A DNA stretch of 64,000 nt from Pseudonocardia sp. DSM 110487 (lineage in GTDB: Bacteria; Actinomycetota; Actinomycetes; Mycobacteriales; Pseudonocardiaceae): positions 1,240,001-1,304,000 of the forward strand of contig NZ_CP080521.1 of NCBI RefSeq assembly GCF_019468565.1, read 5' to 3'. Shown piece by piece: positions 52,627 through 63,198 of the stretch. The notes under the pieces are model-generated. The model was not told where the DNA came from and searched no databases. It saw only the letters and a list, made by a program, of their open reading frames with translations. Every line of letters starts with the position of its first letter. Positions within the stretch are counted from its first letter, which is position 1. Both the position numbers and the translations under genes were made by a program.

Positions 52627-53009
52627 TTACTGGCGACGCGGAGCTGTCTGCTATTCCGACAATGTATGGTGGTTCCGTCACGGGGTCAACCGTTGCGTTC
52701 ACTATTGTGAATGTGCGCTCGGTGGGGCGGGCCCTGTGTCGTCAGGTTCCTGGCTTCCGCTTTCAACCTGTCGTCCCGCTGGAGGAGGCGGCGCGGATCG
52801 TGGAAGACGGCCGACGAGCGGTTGCGACGGTGGAGCCCGGCGGCAGCCGGGAGCGCATCCACGGCCACATGGTCGGCAAGGTCGACTCGGTCGGCGTGGT
52901 CAAGTGGACGCGTGGGCCCATCAGTGCGGTCCTGAGCAGCAGTGCAACCGCATCAGCACTCGGTGGGCTCGGAGAAGGTGATGACCAGCGAGCTGGTCGC
53001 TGTGGGTGA
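52605..53009 (+). other. Unclassified low-GC stretch, doubtful open frame
   Basis: A plus-strand frame could give 134 residues (GTALTGDAELSAIPTMYGG at its start, PLEEAARIVEDGRRAVATVE in its middle), but no family is recognised and no ribosome site is seen. The left half has lower GC and overlaps the DUF4288 remnant on the other strand. I consider it more likely scar DNA than a gene. Between here and the tRNA (to 53100) I see nothing else but the tRNA promoter. Confidence 0.25.
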
Positions 53010-53077
53010 GGCTGGAGCGCTCAGGTCCGGTCCGGCACCCAAACCGCACCCCCCTGCAGGGGCGTTTCGGGCAGGTG

Positions 53078-53083
53078 TACAGT
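53078..53083 (+). promoter_or_regulatory. Candidate -10 box of the initiator tRNA
   Basis: TACAGT lies 17 bp upstream of the mature 5' end of the tRNA. No -35 of good quality is seen. Confidence 0.4.
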
Positions 53084-53100
53084 AGTACTCACAACAGCAA

Positions 53101-53177
53101 CGCGGGGTGGAGCAGCTCGGTAGCTCGCTGGGCTCATAACCCAGAGGTCGTAGGTTCGAATCCTACCCCCGCTACCA
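53101..53177 (+). tRNA. Initiator tRNA-fMet (CAT)
   Basis: The 77-nt gene folds with anticodon CAT in CTCATAA and a T-arm GTAGG/CCTAC, with CCA encoded. Two initiator marks are present: a mismatch at the first acceptor pair (C1 opposite U72) and three G-C pairs in the anticodon stem (GGG/CCC). The acceptor CGCGGGG and ending CCCCGCTACCA match the actinobacterial initiator tRNA pattern. Confidence 0.95.
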
Positions 53178-53181
53178 AGGC

Positions 53182-53220
53182 CGAGAGGGCCCCTGACCAA
53201 CATGGTCAGGGGCCCTCTCG
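53182..53220 (+). terminator. Hairpin after the tRNA
   Basis: CGAGAGGGCCCCTGACC pairs perfectly over 17 bp with its complement across AACAT. It starts 5 bp after the tRNA CCA. There is no T-run. Confidence 0.8.
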
Positions 53221-53431
53221 CATGTTCGGCTGATCAGGCGAAGGGCGCGTCAGCCCTGCCGGTCGCGGCGGTGGCGACAGGCCAGCGCGTTGAGCGGGGG
53301 CGGTCATCGCCCGCGTTCCGGGCGGAGCAAGGCACTTGCCCGCCGCCGCACCGGCAGAGTGGAATGATCGGTGGGCGGACGCGGGCCACGCGAGCCCAGG
53401 AGTGGCGCTCCCTCACCTTGCGGCGGTGCTG

Positions 53432-56191
53432 ATGTCGAGTGACGGCCCTCGGCGTCGGCTGCGTGGCAGGCGCATCGAGTGCCAGGCGCTGGATCGACTG
53501 GTAGCCGACACGAAGGCGGGGCAGAGCCAGGTTCTGGTCCTGCGCGGGGAGGCAGGGGTCGGTAAGTCCGCGTTGCTGGATTACCTGGTGGGGCGCGCCG
53601 CGGGATGTCGGATCGCGCGCGCCGCCGGTGTCGACTCCGAGATGGAGCTGGCGTTCGCTGGGCTGCACCAGCTGTGCGCGCCGATGATGGGGCATCTCGA
53701 TCGACTTCCCCGGCCGCAGCGCGATGCGCTGTCCATCGCGTTCGGTCTGAGCACGGGGAGCGCGCCGGACCGCTTCCTGATCGGGTTGGCGGTGCTCAGC
53801 CTGCTGGCCGATCTGGCGGAGGAACAGCCCCTGGTCTGCGTGGTGGACGACGCCGGATGGCTCGATCGGGTCTCCGCGCAGATGCTGGCCTTCGTCGCGC
53901 GTCGGCTGCTGGCGGAGCGGGTGGCGGTGGTTTTCGCCGTTCGTGAGCCGGTGCCCGACGGGGGTGACCCGTTTGCGGGGCTGCCGGAGCTCCAGGTCCG
54001 GGGTCTGCGTGAGCGCGATGCGCGTGCGCTCCTGGAATCGGCGCTTCCCGGGCGACTCGACGACCGCGTCAGCGATCGAATCGTCGCCGAGACCGGCGGC
54101 AATCCGCTGGCCCTGCTCGAGTTGCCGAAGGGATTGACCCCGGCGGAGCTGGGCGGTGGGTTCGGGCGTCCCGACGCGAGGCCGCTGGCGAGTCAAATCG
54201 AGCACAGCTTCCTGCACCGCATAGGGTCGTTCCCGGCCGCGACCCGACGGCTGCTTCTCGCGGCGGCGGCCGAACCGCTGGGGGACGTGCAGCTGCTCAG
54301 GCAGGTGTCCGAACGGCTCGGGATCGGGACCCACGCGATGGCGCCGGCCGAGGCTGCTGGATTGATCGAGCTCGGGGCGCGGGTGCGGTTCCGGCATCCG
54401 CTCGCGCGCTCTGCCGCCTACCGGGCGGCGGACATGGCCGACCGCCGGGCCGTGCATCGGGCACTGGCCGAAGCGACCGACCCCGAGTCCGACCCCGATC
54501 GCCGAGCGTGGCATCGGGCACAGGCGGCGGTCGGACCGGATGAAGCGGTGGCCGGCGAGCTGGAGCGCTCAGCCGACCGGGCCCGGTCCCGTGGCGGACT
54601 CGCGGCGGCGGCCGCATTCCTGAAGCGTGCCACCGAGCTGACACCCGATCCGGACAGCCGCGGAACACGGGCCGTGGCCGCCGCACAGGCCAACTTCGAA
54701 GCCGGGGCCTCGGAGGCAGCGTCCGAGCTCGTCGCCGCGGCCGAACTGGGTCCGCTCGACGAACTGCAGCGCGCGCGGCTGGCCCGGCTCCGCGCCCAGA
54801 TCGTCTTCGCCCGGCAGCGCGGCCGCGACGCGGTGCCGTTGCTGGTCGATGCGGCCGGCCGACTCGAGCGACTCGGCGACGCACAGGCCAGGGAGGCGCA
54901 CCTCGAGTCGCTGGGGGCCGCGGTCTTCGCCGGTCGCCTGCTCGGTCAGAACGGGCTGCGGGATGTGGCCGAGGCCGTCAGGGCAGCGCCGCCGGTAGCG
55001 CGGCCGCCACGACTGATCGACCTGCTCCTGGATGGTCTGGTGGCGCGGTTCACCGAGGGCCACGTCGCGGGTGCGCCGCTTCTGAAGCGGGCGCTGCAGG
55101 CGTTCCGGCAGGACTCCGGACGCAACGAGGACGACTTCATGCGCTGGTACTGGCTGGCGTGGTTCGTCGCCGGTGACATGTGGGACGACGAGACGTCGCA
55201 CGAGCTGACCAGCCGCGCGGTCCGGCTGGCTCGCGACGCCGGCGCGCTCAGCGTCTTACCACTGGCCCTGACCCACCGTGCTGCCGTCCACCTGCACGCC
55301 GGGGAGTTCACAGCGGCATCGGAACTGATCGTGGAGTGCGACGCGCTCCTGGAGACCACCGGCGCCGCGCCCATGAGGTTCTCGAAGCTGTCGCTCGTTG
55401 CCTGGCGCGGCGAGGCATTGGCTGCGCCGGTGCCGTTCCAGTCCGAGGTCCAGGACGGGATATCCAGGGGCGAGGGACGGGCCATCGGTGCGGCCGATTA
55501 CGTGAGGGCGGTGCTGTACAACGGCCTCAGCCGCTACCAGGACGCCCTGGCCTGCGCAAAACGGGCATGCGAGTACGAGGATCTGGGGGTCTTCGGTTTC
55601 GCACTCGTCGAGCTCGTCGAGGCCGGCGTTCGAGGTGGTGCCCTCGAGGTGGCCGGTGCTGCCCTGCGGCGGCTCGAGGAGCGAACCGATGCCAGCGGCA
55701 CGGACTGGGCTCTCGGCGTACGGGCCAGGTCGGCGGCGTTGCTGAGCGACGGCCGGTCCGCGGACTCGCTGTACCGCGAGGCGATCGAGTGCCTCGAACG
55801 CACCCGCGTCAACGTCCACCTCGCCCGCGCTCACCTGGTGTACGGGGAATGGCTGCGCCGGGAGAACCGGCGCGTCGACGCGCGTGCGCAGCTCCGAACC
55901 GCGTACGAGATGCTGCGGCGCTTCGGTGCGTCCGGGTTCGCCGAGCGCGCTCGTCGCGAGCTCCAGGCCACCGGTGAGACGGTGCGCCGACGCTCGGTCG
56001 ACATGCGTGACGTGCTCACCGCGCAGGAGACCCAGATCGCCCGGCTGGCCGGCGACGGGATGACGAACTCCGAGATCGGGGCCGAGCTGTTCATCAGCCC
56101 TCGAACCGTCGAATGGCATCTGCGCAAGGTGTTCACCAAGCTCGACGTCACGTCGCGCAGCAAGCTCAGCGGGGCGTTGGCCAGCACTTGA
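53432..56191 (+). CDS. LAL-type LuxR-family regulator
   Basis: The 919-residue protein has an N-terminal AAA ATPase with Walker A GEAGVGKSALL and Walker B LVCVVDDAGWLD. A long helical TPR-like middle follows. The C-terminal LuxR HTH reads LTAQETQIARLAGDGMTNSE and then SPRTVEWHLRKVF. LAL proteins are ATP-dependent activators of catabolic or secondary-metabolite genes; the target here is unknown. ATG 53432 (MSSDGPRRRLRGR) is chosen. The frame extends upstream to a TTG at 53336, which is less likely. Confidence 0.88.
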   Translation: MSSDGPRRRLRGRRIECQALDRLVADTKAGQSQVLVLRGEAGVGKSALLDYLVGRAAGCRIARAAGVDSEMELAFAGLHQLCAPMMGHLDRLPRPQRDALSIAFGLSTGSAPDRFLIGLAVLSLLADLAEEQPLVCVVDDAGWLDRVSAQMLAFVARRLLAERVAVVFAVREPVPDGGDPFAGLPELQVRGLRERDARALLESALPGRLDDRVSDRIVAETGGNPLALLELPKGLTPAELGGGFGRPDARPLASQIEHSFLHRIGSFPAATRRLLLAAAAEPLGDVQLLRQVSERLGIGTHAMAPAEAAGLIELGARVRFRHPLARSAAYRAADMADRRAVHRALAEATDPESDPDRRAWHRAQAAVGPDEAVAGELERSADRARSRGGLAAAAAFLKRATELTPDPDSRGTRAVAAAQANFEAGASEAASELVAAAELGPLDELQRARLARLRAQIVFARQRGRDAVPLLVDAAGRLERLGDAQAREAHLESLGAAVFAGRLLGQNGLRDVAEAVRAAPPVARPPRLIDLLLDGLVARFTEGHVAGAPLLKRALQAFRQDSGRNEDDFMRWYWLAWFVAGDMWDDETSHELTSRAVRLARDAGALSVLPLALTHRAAVHLHAGEFTAASELIVECDALLETTGAAPMRFSKLSLVAWRGEALAAPVPFQSEVQDGISRGEGRAIGAADYVRAVLYNGLSRYQDALACAKRACEYEDLGVFGFALVELVEAGVRGGALEVAGAALRRLEERTDASGTDWALGVRARSAALLSDGRSADSLYREAIECLERTRVNVHLARAHLVYGEWLRRENRRVDARAQLRTAYEMLRRFGASGFAERARRELQATGETVRRRSVDMRDVLTAQETQIARLAGDGMTNSEIGAELFISPRTVEWHLRKVFTKLDVTSRSKLSGALAST

Positions 56192-56257
56192 CGGGACGAG
56201 CTGGTCGGGGCCCGGAAGCTCAGGCATCAGACACCCGGCGGCCGGGTGGCCGCGTAG

Positions 56258-57118
56258 TCAGAGCCCGACCACGCCGTCGATCTGCTCCCGCAGCAGATCC
56301 GCGTGGCCGTTGTGCCGGGCGTACTCCTCCAGCATGTGCATCAGCACCCAGCGCAGGGCGACCGGACCCTCCCCAGGTTCGTTGCCGGTGATCTCGAGAT
56401 CCGGCGCCTCGTCGACGAAACGGTTCGCGAACGCGACCTCCTCCTGCCACGCCTCGAACGCCTGGGCGACCGTCCGCGCGTTCGCGCCCGCCACATCGAA
56501 CGCGCCGCCCGGAAATCGGAACAGCGGTGGGGCGTCCTCGCCCGCCATCACCTCCCGGAACCAGAAGCGCTCGGATTCCGCCGCGTGCCGCACGAGCCCG
56601 AGCAGCGACAACGCCGACCGGCCGACGGGCTGCCGCGCGAGCTGAGCAGGCTCGAGACCGGCACACTTGAGCCTCAGGGTCTCCCGATGCCAGCGCAGGA
56701 ACGCCAGCGTCGTCGTGCGCTCGTCCGCTCGAGGGGGCCGTTTGCCGCGGGAGATGCCGGAGCCATCGACGAGCGAAGCTGCCGGCACGTCCTCGGCATT
56801 CACGACCGCGTTCCGGGGAACGCGCGTCAGCCACTTCCGCTCTACCTCTGCCTGGAGGTCGATGGAGTGGTGACTGGCGACGAGCAGCACGTGACACAGG
56901 ACATCGGCGATCTCGGCGGCGAATTTCGCATCGTGTTCCGGGTGGGTCATGCCCTTGGACCGGGCCTGTCCCTCCCGCATGAGATGCGCCTGGGTCAGCT
57001 CCCCGACCTCCTCGTGCAGCTTGAGGATGTGCCAGTCGCTGGTCCGTGCAATCCCGAACCGCTCGGCATACCGGCGGGAGACGTCCGTTACCTGCGCAGT
57101 GAGCTCATGGAGATCCAC
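56258..57118 (-). CDS. MazG-like / DUF664 (DinB) fusion protein
   Basis: The roughly 286-residue protein joins two domains. The first has HILKLHEEVGELTQAHL and AEIADVLCHVLLVA, the EExxE...ExxD metal motif of MazG-type nucleotide pyrophosphohydrolases. The second (from about residue 115) has RADERTTTLAFLRWH, ALSLLGLVRHAAESERFWF and MLEEYARHNGHADLLRE, which is DUF664/DinB_2. DinB-fold proteins in actinobacteria are often thiol transferases that use mycothiol. GTG 57118 is chosen; a TTG at 57142 would place the start within the katG terminator region. Confidence 0.78.
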   Translation of the reverse strand: MDLHELTAQVTDVSRRYAERFGIARTSDWHILKLHEEVGELTQAHLMREGQARSKGMTHPEHDAKFAAEIADVLCHVLLVASHHSIDLQAEVERKWLTRVPRNAVVNAEDVPAASLVDGSGISRGKRPPRADERTTTLAFLRWHRETLRLKCAGLEPAQLARQPVGRSALSLLGLVRHAAESERFWFREVMAGEDAPPLFRFPGGAFDVAGANARTVAQAFEAWQEEVAFANRFVDEAPDLEITGNEPGEGPVALRWVLMHMLEEYARHNGHADLLREQIDGVVGL

Positions 57119-57146
57119 AGGCGGAGCGTCGCAGACCGACAAGGCA

Positions 57147-57180
57147 AACGGCCCTCGGGACCGAGGTCCCGAGGGCCGTT
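57147..57180 (-). terminator. katG terminator
   Basis: AACGGCCCTCGGGA pairs perfectly with TCCCGAGGGCCGTT across a 6-nt loop. It lies 16 bp beyond the katG stop on the minus strand, and the transcript ends with a short TTT run. Confidence 0.75.
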
Positions 57181-57196
57181 CCGTCCTGCGTGCGGG

Positions 57197-59420
<2,224 letters not shown>

Positions 59421-59428
<8 letters not shown>

Positions 59429-59873
59429 GGGAATCCTTTCGGGAATTCGGTGTGGTGGAGGAGCAGTCGGGGCACAGGCCCCGGAAGACCACCTCGGCCT
59501 CGTCGATCACGAAGCCGTGGTCGTCGGCCGGGGTCAGGCACGGCGCGGGCCCGACGGCGCAGTCGACGTCGGCGATGGCGCCGCACGACCGGCACACGAT
59601 GTGGTGGTGGTTGTCGCCGACCCGCGCCTCGTAGCGCGCGACGGAGCCCGGCGGCTCGATGCACCGCACCAGATCGGCCGTGGTCAGCGCGCGGAGCACG
59701 TCGTAGACGGCCTGGTGGGACACCTCGCCGAGGTCCGCACGCACGGCTGCGATGATCGAGCCCGTGTCGGCGTGGGGGTGGTGGTGGACCGCGGACAGCA
59801 CCGCTACCCGGGGACGTGTCACCCGCAGGGCGGCCCCGCGCAGCATGCGCTCGAAGTCGGCGGTCGTCGGCAC
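59421..59873 (-). CDS. furA: FurA-type repressor of katG
   Basis: The 150-residue Fur-family protein has the winged helix (LRVTRPRVAVLSAV, VSHQAVYDVLRALTTADLV), the His cluster HHHIVCRSCG and a second Cys pair CPDC for zinc. FurA represses the furA-katG operon and releases it on oxidation. The GTG at 59873 is at the expected transcription start, so the mRNA is probably leaderless. The operator directly upstream matches the FurA consensus. Confidence 0.94.
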
Positions 59874-59879
59874 CGGGCG

Positions 59880-59910
59880 AGTGTGTCCCGTTTTCTGGAA
59901 TCAGTCAAGA
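59880..59910 (-). promoter_or_regulatory. FurA operator and furA-katG promoter
   Basis: On the minus strand the sequence TCTTGACTGATTCCAG then AAAA (59891-59910) closely matches the mycobacterial FurA box. It contains the -35 TTGACT (59903-59908). After 17 bp comes CACACT as -10 (59880-59885), and the GTG start is six bases further. FurA bound here would block RNA polymerase. Confidence 0.85.
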
Positions 59911-59942
59911 ATGCGTGAGTCGGCGTGTGCTGACCAGCAGCT

Positions 59943-61124
59943 ATGCTGGGTCTCGGCGTGTCGTCCGACGTCGAGGAGCCCCGCGATCCACCGTCACATC
60001 CCGTGCGCGTCACGCTGATCGGGCCGGCCTTCCCGTGGCGGGGCGGCATCCCGCTGCTCACGAACGAGCTGGCCCACCGTCTCGCCGCCTGCGGCCACAC
60101 CGTGCTCGTGCGGACCTGGACCCGGCAGGGCCCGGTCAGTCTCCTCCCGGCGGAGCTCCATCCGCTCGAGACGCCGGAGGCCGAGAGCTACCCGACCGTC
60201 CGGGAGCCGTTGTCGTGGCGCAACCCGCTGCACTGGGTACGCACGGGGCGGCGGGCCGCGGCGGCGTCGGACCTCGTCGTCCTGCTCTACTACGTGCCGT
60301 TCCAGGCCCCGGCGCTGGCCGCGATCGCCATGGCCGCGCGCCGGGGCGCACGGGTCGTCGTCATCTGCGCCAACGCGGTGCCCCACGAGCCGCGGCCGGG
60401 CGACCGGCTGCTCATGTCAAGGCTCATGCGGTCCGTCGACGCGATCCTCGTGCACACCGAGGCGGAGCGGAACGCGCTCGAGCGGCTCACCGACCGCCCG
60501 ACCGCGGTCGCGGCGCTGCCGCCGCACCTCCCGGCGACGGCCAGGTCTCTGGTCGGGGCGGACGTCCCACCGCGGCGCAGGCTGCTGTTCTTCGGCAAGG
60601 TGCGGCCGTACAAGGGGGTGGATGTGCTGCTCAGGGCGCTGGCGCTCCTCCCGGACGTCGAGCTGGGCATCGTCGGGGAGTTCTACCAGGATCGTGCGCT
60701 GCTGGACGCGCTCGTCGACGAGCTGGGTCTCGCAGGGCGGGTTCACGTGACGCCCGAGTACCTGCCGGCCCACCGGATCCCCGAGCTGTTCGCCGGGTTC
60801 GACGCGCTCGTCCTCCCGTACCGCACCGCTACCGCGTCGCAGCTCGTGGCGCTCGCCCACTGGCACGGGCTGCCGGTGGTGGCCACGCGCGTGGGGAACT
60901 TCCCGGAGACCGTGCGCGACGGCATGGACGGACTGCTCTGCTCTCCTGGCGACGTGCTCGACCTGGCCAGGGTCCTGCGGTCGCTCTACGAGCCCGGCCG
61001 GCTGGCGGGCCTCCGCGCGAGTGTCCGCCCCGCCGACGCTGATGGCATCTGGCGCACCTACATCGCGGCTCTGTGGAGCCTGGCGGGCGGACGCGCTCGA
61101 TCGCGGACCGAATCGACCGGGTAG
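59943..61124 (+). CDS. Family 4 glycosyltransferase
   Basis: The 393-residue GT-B protein has the N-lobe start VTLIGPAFPWRGGIPLLTNELA, the sugar-nucleotide lobe RRRLLFFGKVRPYKGVDVLLRAL, and the C-lobe E-x7-E-like region of VVATRVGNFPETVRDGMDGLL. Substrate and product are unknown, but cell-envelope sugars are likely. The start is uncertain: ATG 59943, GTG 59958 or GTG 60003 are in frame, and the longest is given. The rlmA-like gene follows after 9 bp. Confidence 0.85.
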   Translation: MLGLGVSSDVEEPRDPPSHPVRVTLIGPAFPWRGGIPLLTNELAHRLAACGHTVLVRTWTRQGPVSLLPAELHPLETPEAESYPTVREPLSWRNPLHWVRTGRRAAAASDLVVLLYYVPFQAPALAAIAMAARRGARVVVICANAVPHEPRPGDRLLMSRLMRSVDAILVHTEAERNALERLTDRPTAVAALPPHLPATARSLVGADVPPRRRLLFFGKVRPYKGVDVLLRALALLPDVELGIVGEFYQDRALLDALVDELGLAGRVHVTPEYLPAHRIPELFAGFDALVLPYRTATASQLVALAHWHGLPVVATRVGNFPETVRDGMDGLLCSPGDVLDLARVLRSLYEPGRLAGLRASVRPADADGIWRTYIAALWSLAGGRARSRTESTG

Positions 61125-61133
61125 CGGAAGAAC

Positions 61134-61979
61134 ATGGCGGCCCTCGACGCGGTGGTGGACCGGCTGTGCTGTCCGGTCTGCCGCGGTTCGCTGCGGCCTG
61201 ACGGCCGCCGCCTGCTGTGCCCGGCGGGGCACGCTTTCGACATCGCCCGTCAGGGTTACGTCAACCTGGTCGGCGGCCACCGCCGCCACCATGGCGACGA
61301 CGCCCGGATGGTCACCGCCCGGGAGCGGTTCCTCGGCGCCGGTCACTACGGGCCGCTGAGCTCCACCCTCGCCGAGCTGGCCGCCGCCCACGCCCCCGCA
61401 GACGACGGCATCGTGGTGGACCTCGCGGGTGGCACCGGGCACCACCTGTCTGCCGTGCTCGACGCCAGCCCGCACCGCTACGGGCTGTGCGTCGAGGCCT
61501 CGACGCACGCGCTGCGCCGCGCGGCAAAGGTCCATCCGCGGGCCGCCGCGATCGGGGCCGACGTGTGGGCACCCCTCCCGGTGCGGAGCGGCGCGGCGGC
61601 GGTGGTGCTCAGCGTGTTCGGGCCGCGGGACGTCGGGGAGATCGAACGCATCCTCGGGCCATGGGGAGTCGTCGTCGTGGCCACGCCGCTTCCGGGACAC
61701 CTCGCGGAGCTCGGCAGGCTCGTCGGCGGGATCGGGATCGACCCCCGCAAGCCCGAACGCCTCGCCGCGTCGTTCCGCCGCTTCGAGCGACTCGCGCTCC
61801 ACCAGGTGACCCGCCGGATCGCGCTGGGCCACGGGGATGTGCACGCCGCAATGGCCATGGGGCCGAGCGCCCGCCACCTCACCGACGACGACCTCGCCCG
61901 GGCGATCGCCCGCATCCCGGAACCGGTCGATGTCACGGTGGCCGTCGACGTATCGGTCCACCGATCACAGCGGCATTAG
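61134..61979 (+). CDS. RlmA-type 23S rRNA (guanine-N1) methyltransferase
   Basis: The 281-residue protein has an N-terminal zinc ribbon (LCCPVCRGSL, LLCPAGHAFD) followed by IARQGYVNLV, the RlmA signature. The SAM-binding domain has VVDLAGGTGHHLSAVL. RlmA(II)/TlrB methylate G748 of 23S rRNA and give resistance to tylosin-type macrolides; RlmA(I) methylates G745. The subtype cannot be fixed by eye. It is the only candidate resistance gene near whiB7. Its 3' end overlaps the MFS remnant by 15 bp. Confidence 0.85.
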   Translation: MAALDAVVDRLCCPVCRGSLRPDGRRLLCPAGHAFDIARQGYVNLVGGHRRHHGDDARMVTARERFLGAGHYGPLSSTLAELAAAHAPADDGIVVDLAGGTGHHLSAVLDASPHRYGLCVEASTHALRRAAKVHPRAAAIGADVWAPLPVRSGAAAVVLSVFGPRDVGEIERILGPWGVVVVATPLPGHLAELGRLVGGIGIDPRKPERLAASFRRFERLALHQVTRRIALGHGDVHAAMAMGPSARHLTDDDLARAIARIPEPVDVTVAVDVSVHRSQRH

Positions 61980-62813
61980 CCGACGTGTCCGTCCGACGAG
62001 GACGAGCAGCACCACCACGCACAGCACGGCCACGGCGTAGGCGAAGGACTGCACGGCCGCGGGGAGCCCGGCGGCGGTGGCCAGGAAGCCGACACCGATG
62101 GTGGGTAGGCCGGCGCCGAGGTAGACGATCACGTAGAAGGTGGCGAGCGCCTCGGCGTGCCGGCCGGCGGGCGCCGAGTGGTTGATCGTTGTCAGGCCGC
62201 CGAGGAACGCAAGGCCGTGGCCCGTCCCGGCGATCGCGGTCGCGGCGAGGAGTAGCGCCGACGAGGAAAGTCCGCCCGCGACGGCGAGCAGGACCAACCC
62301 TGCGGACAGCAGTGGCAGGCCGAGCAGCTCCAGCGTGCGGGCCCGCCTGCCGTAGCCGACGAGCTGGGCGGCCGCGGAGCAGGCGAGCAGCATCGCCACG
62401 GCGGCACCGGAGAGCAGCAGGTTCTCGCTGCCCGAGAGCCGTGCCACGTACGTGGGGACGAGGGTGAGGAACAGTCCGATCACGGCGAACGCGAGGAAGC
62501 TGGCCGTCCCGCTGGTCGCGAAGTCGCCCTTCATCCCGGTGGGGATCTCCGGGCGGCGGGGCCGCCACCGGGTCCTCGTCGTCGTCTCCGGCAGCATCGT
62601 GATCACGGCGGCGGCCGGAACGAGCAACACGATCTCCAGCACGAACGGCAGGACGTGCGGCGCGGGGGCGTACTGGGCGAGCAGGCCGCCGAGCAGCGGC
62701 CCGAGTCCGAGCCCGCCCACGGATGCCACGGTGGACACGAGCGCCGCCTTGCGGCGGTTGCCGGTCGGCTCCAGCTCGGTCAGGGCCGCGGTCAACGCGA
62801 CGATCTCGACGCC
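61965..62813 (-). pseudogene. MFS transporter remnant, N-terminal third missing
   Basis: Homology to drug-type MFS transporters begins at about GVEIVALTAALTELEPTGNRR, which normally lies after TM4, and continues to RRLMPL. That leaves eight TM helices. The frame is open up to 62999, but the extra N-terminal residues (SSRLGWSSRAGAPAPARIETT) are just the translation of a REP-like palindrome. There is no convincing start. The upstream part was probably deleted, with the repeat near the breakpoint. Confidence 0.65.
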
Positions 62814-62883
62814 CGCTTTCCCGGCCTGCTCGACCTCGCCCTTCGGTACGGGCGGGATGCGATCGGCAGGGGTGATCGGGTTT

Positions 62884-62932
62884 GTGGTCTCGATACGGGC
62901 CGGCGCTGGGGCGCCGGCCCTACTCGACCACC
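62884..62932. repeat. REP-like palindrome at the MFS breakpoint
   Basis: GGGCCGGCGC pairs with GCGCCGGCCC across TGGG (62897-62920). It is flanked by GTGGTCTCGATAC on the left and TACTCGACCACC on the right, which are imperfectly inverted. The right flank also follows the hairpin at 43237-43275. GTGGTCTCGATACG...CTACTCGACCACC elements are common in actinobacteria. Confidence 0.65.
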
Positions 62933-62952
62933 CGAGACGGGAGGATGGCCGG

Positions 62953-63198
62953 GTGACTCGCCCACCGATCCAGGACGTCCCGGTCGCCGAACACCCCATC
63001 CGGCTCGGCCAGTTCCTGAAGCTGGCCGGGCTCGCCGAGCACGGCGCCCACGCGCGCGAACTGCTGGAAGACGAGCAGGTGCAGGTGAACGGCCGGCTGG
63101 AGACGCGAAGGGGTGCGCAGCTGCGGGTCGGCGACGTCGTGGCGGTCGGCGGGCAGCGGATACGGGTCGCTCAGCCTCCTACCGCGGACACCACCTGA
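62953..63198 (+). CDS. S4 domain RNA-binding protein
   Basis: The 81-residue protein has a single S4 domain: IRLGQFLKLAGLAEHGAHARE, with ELLEDEQVQVNGRLETRRG and LRVGDVVAVGG after it. It resembles the YbcJ/YlmH-type small S4 proteins. The GTG 62953 follows GGGAGGA. The 3' end overlaps the convergent acyltransferase gene by 28 bp. Confidence 0.88.
   Translation: MTRPPIQDVPVAEHPIRLGQFLKLAGLAEHGAHARELLEDEQVQVNGRLETRRGAQLRVGDVVAVGGQRIRVAQPPTADTT

Noticed and set aside
57119..57142. TTG start for the MazG-DUF664 fusion
   Set aside because: It lies just beside the katG terminator, and TTG is weak. GTG 57118 gives a normal MazG N terminus.
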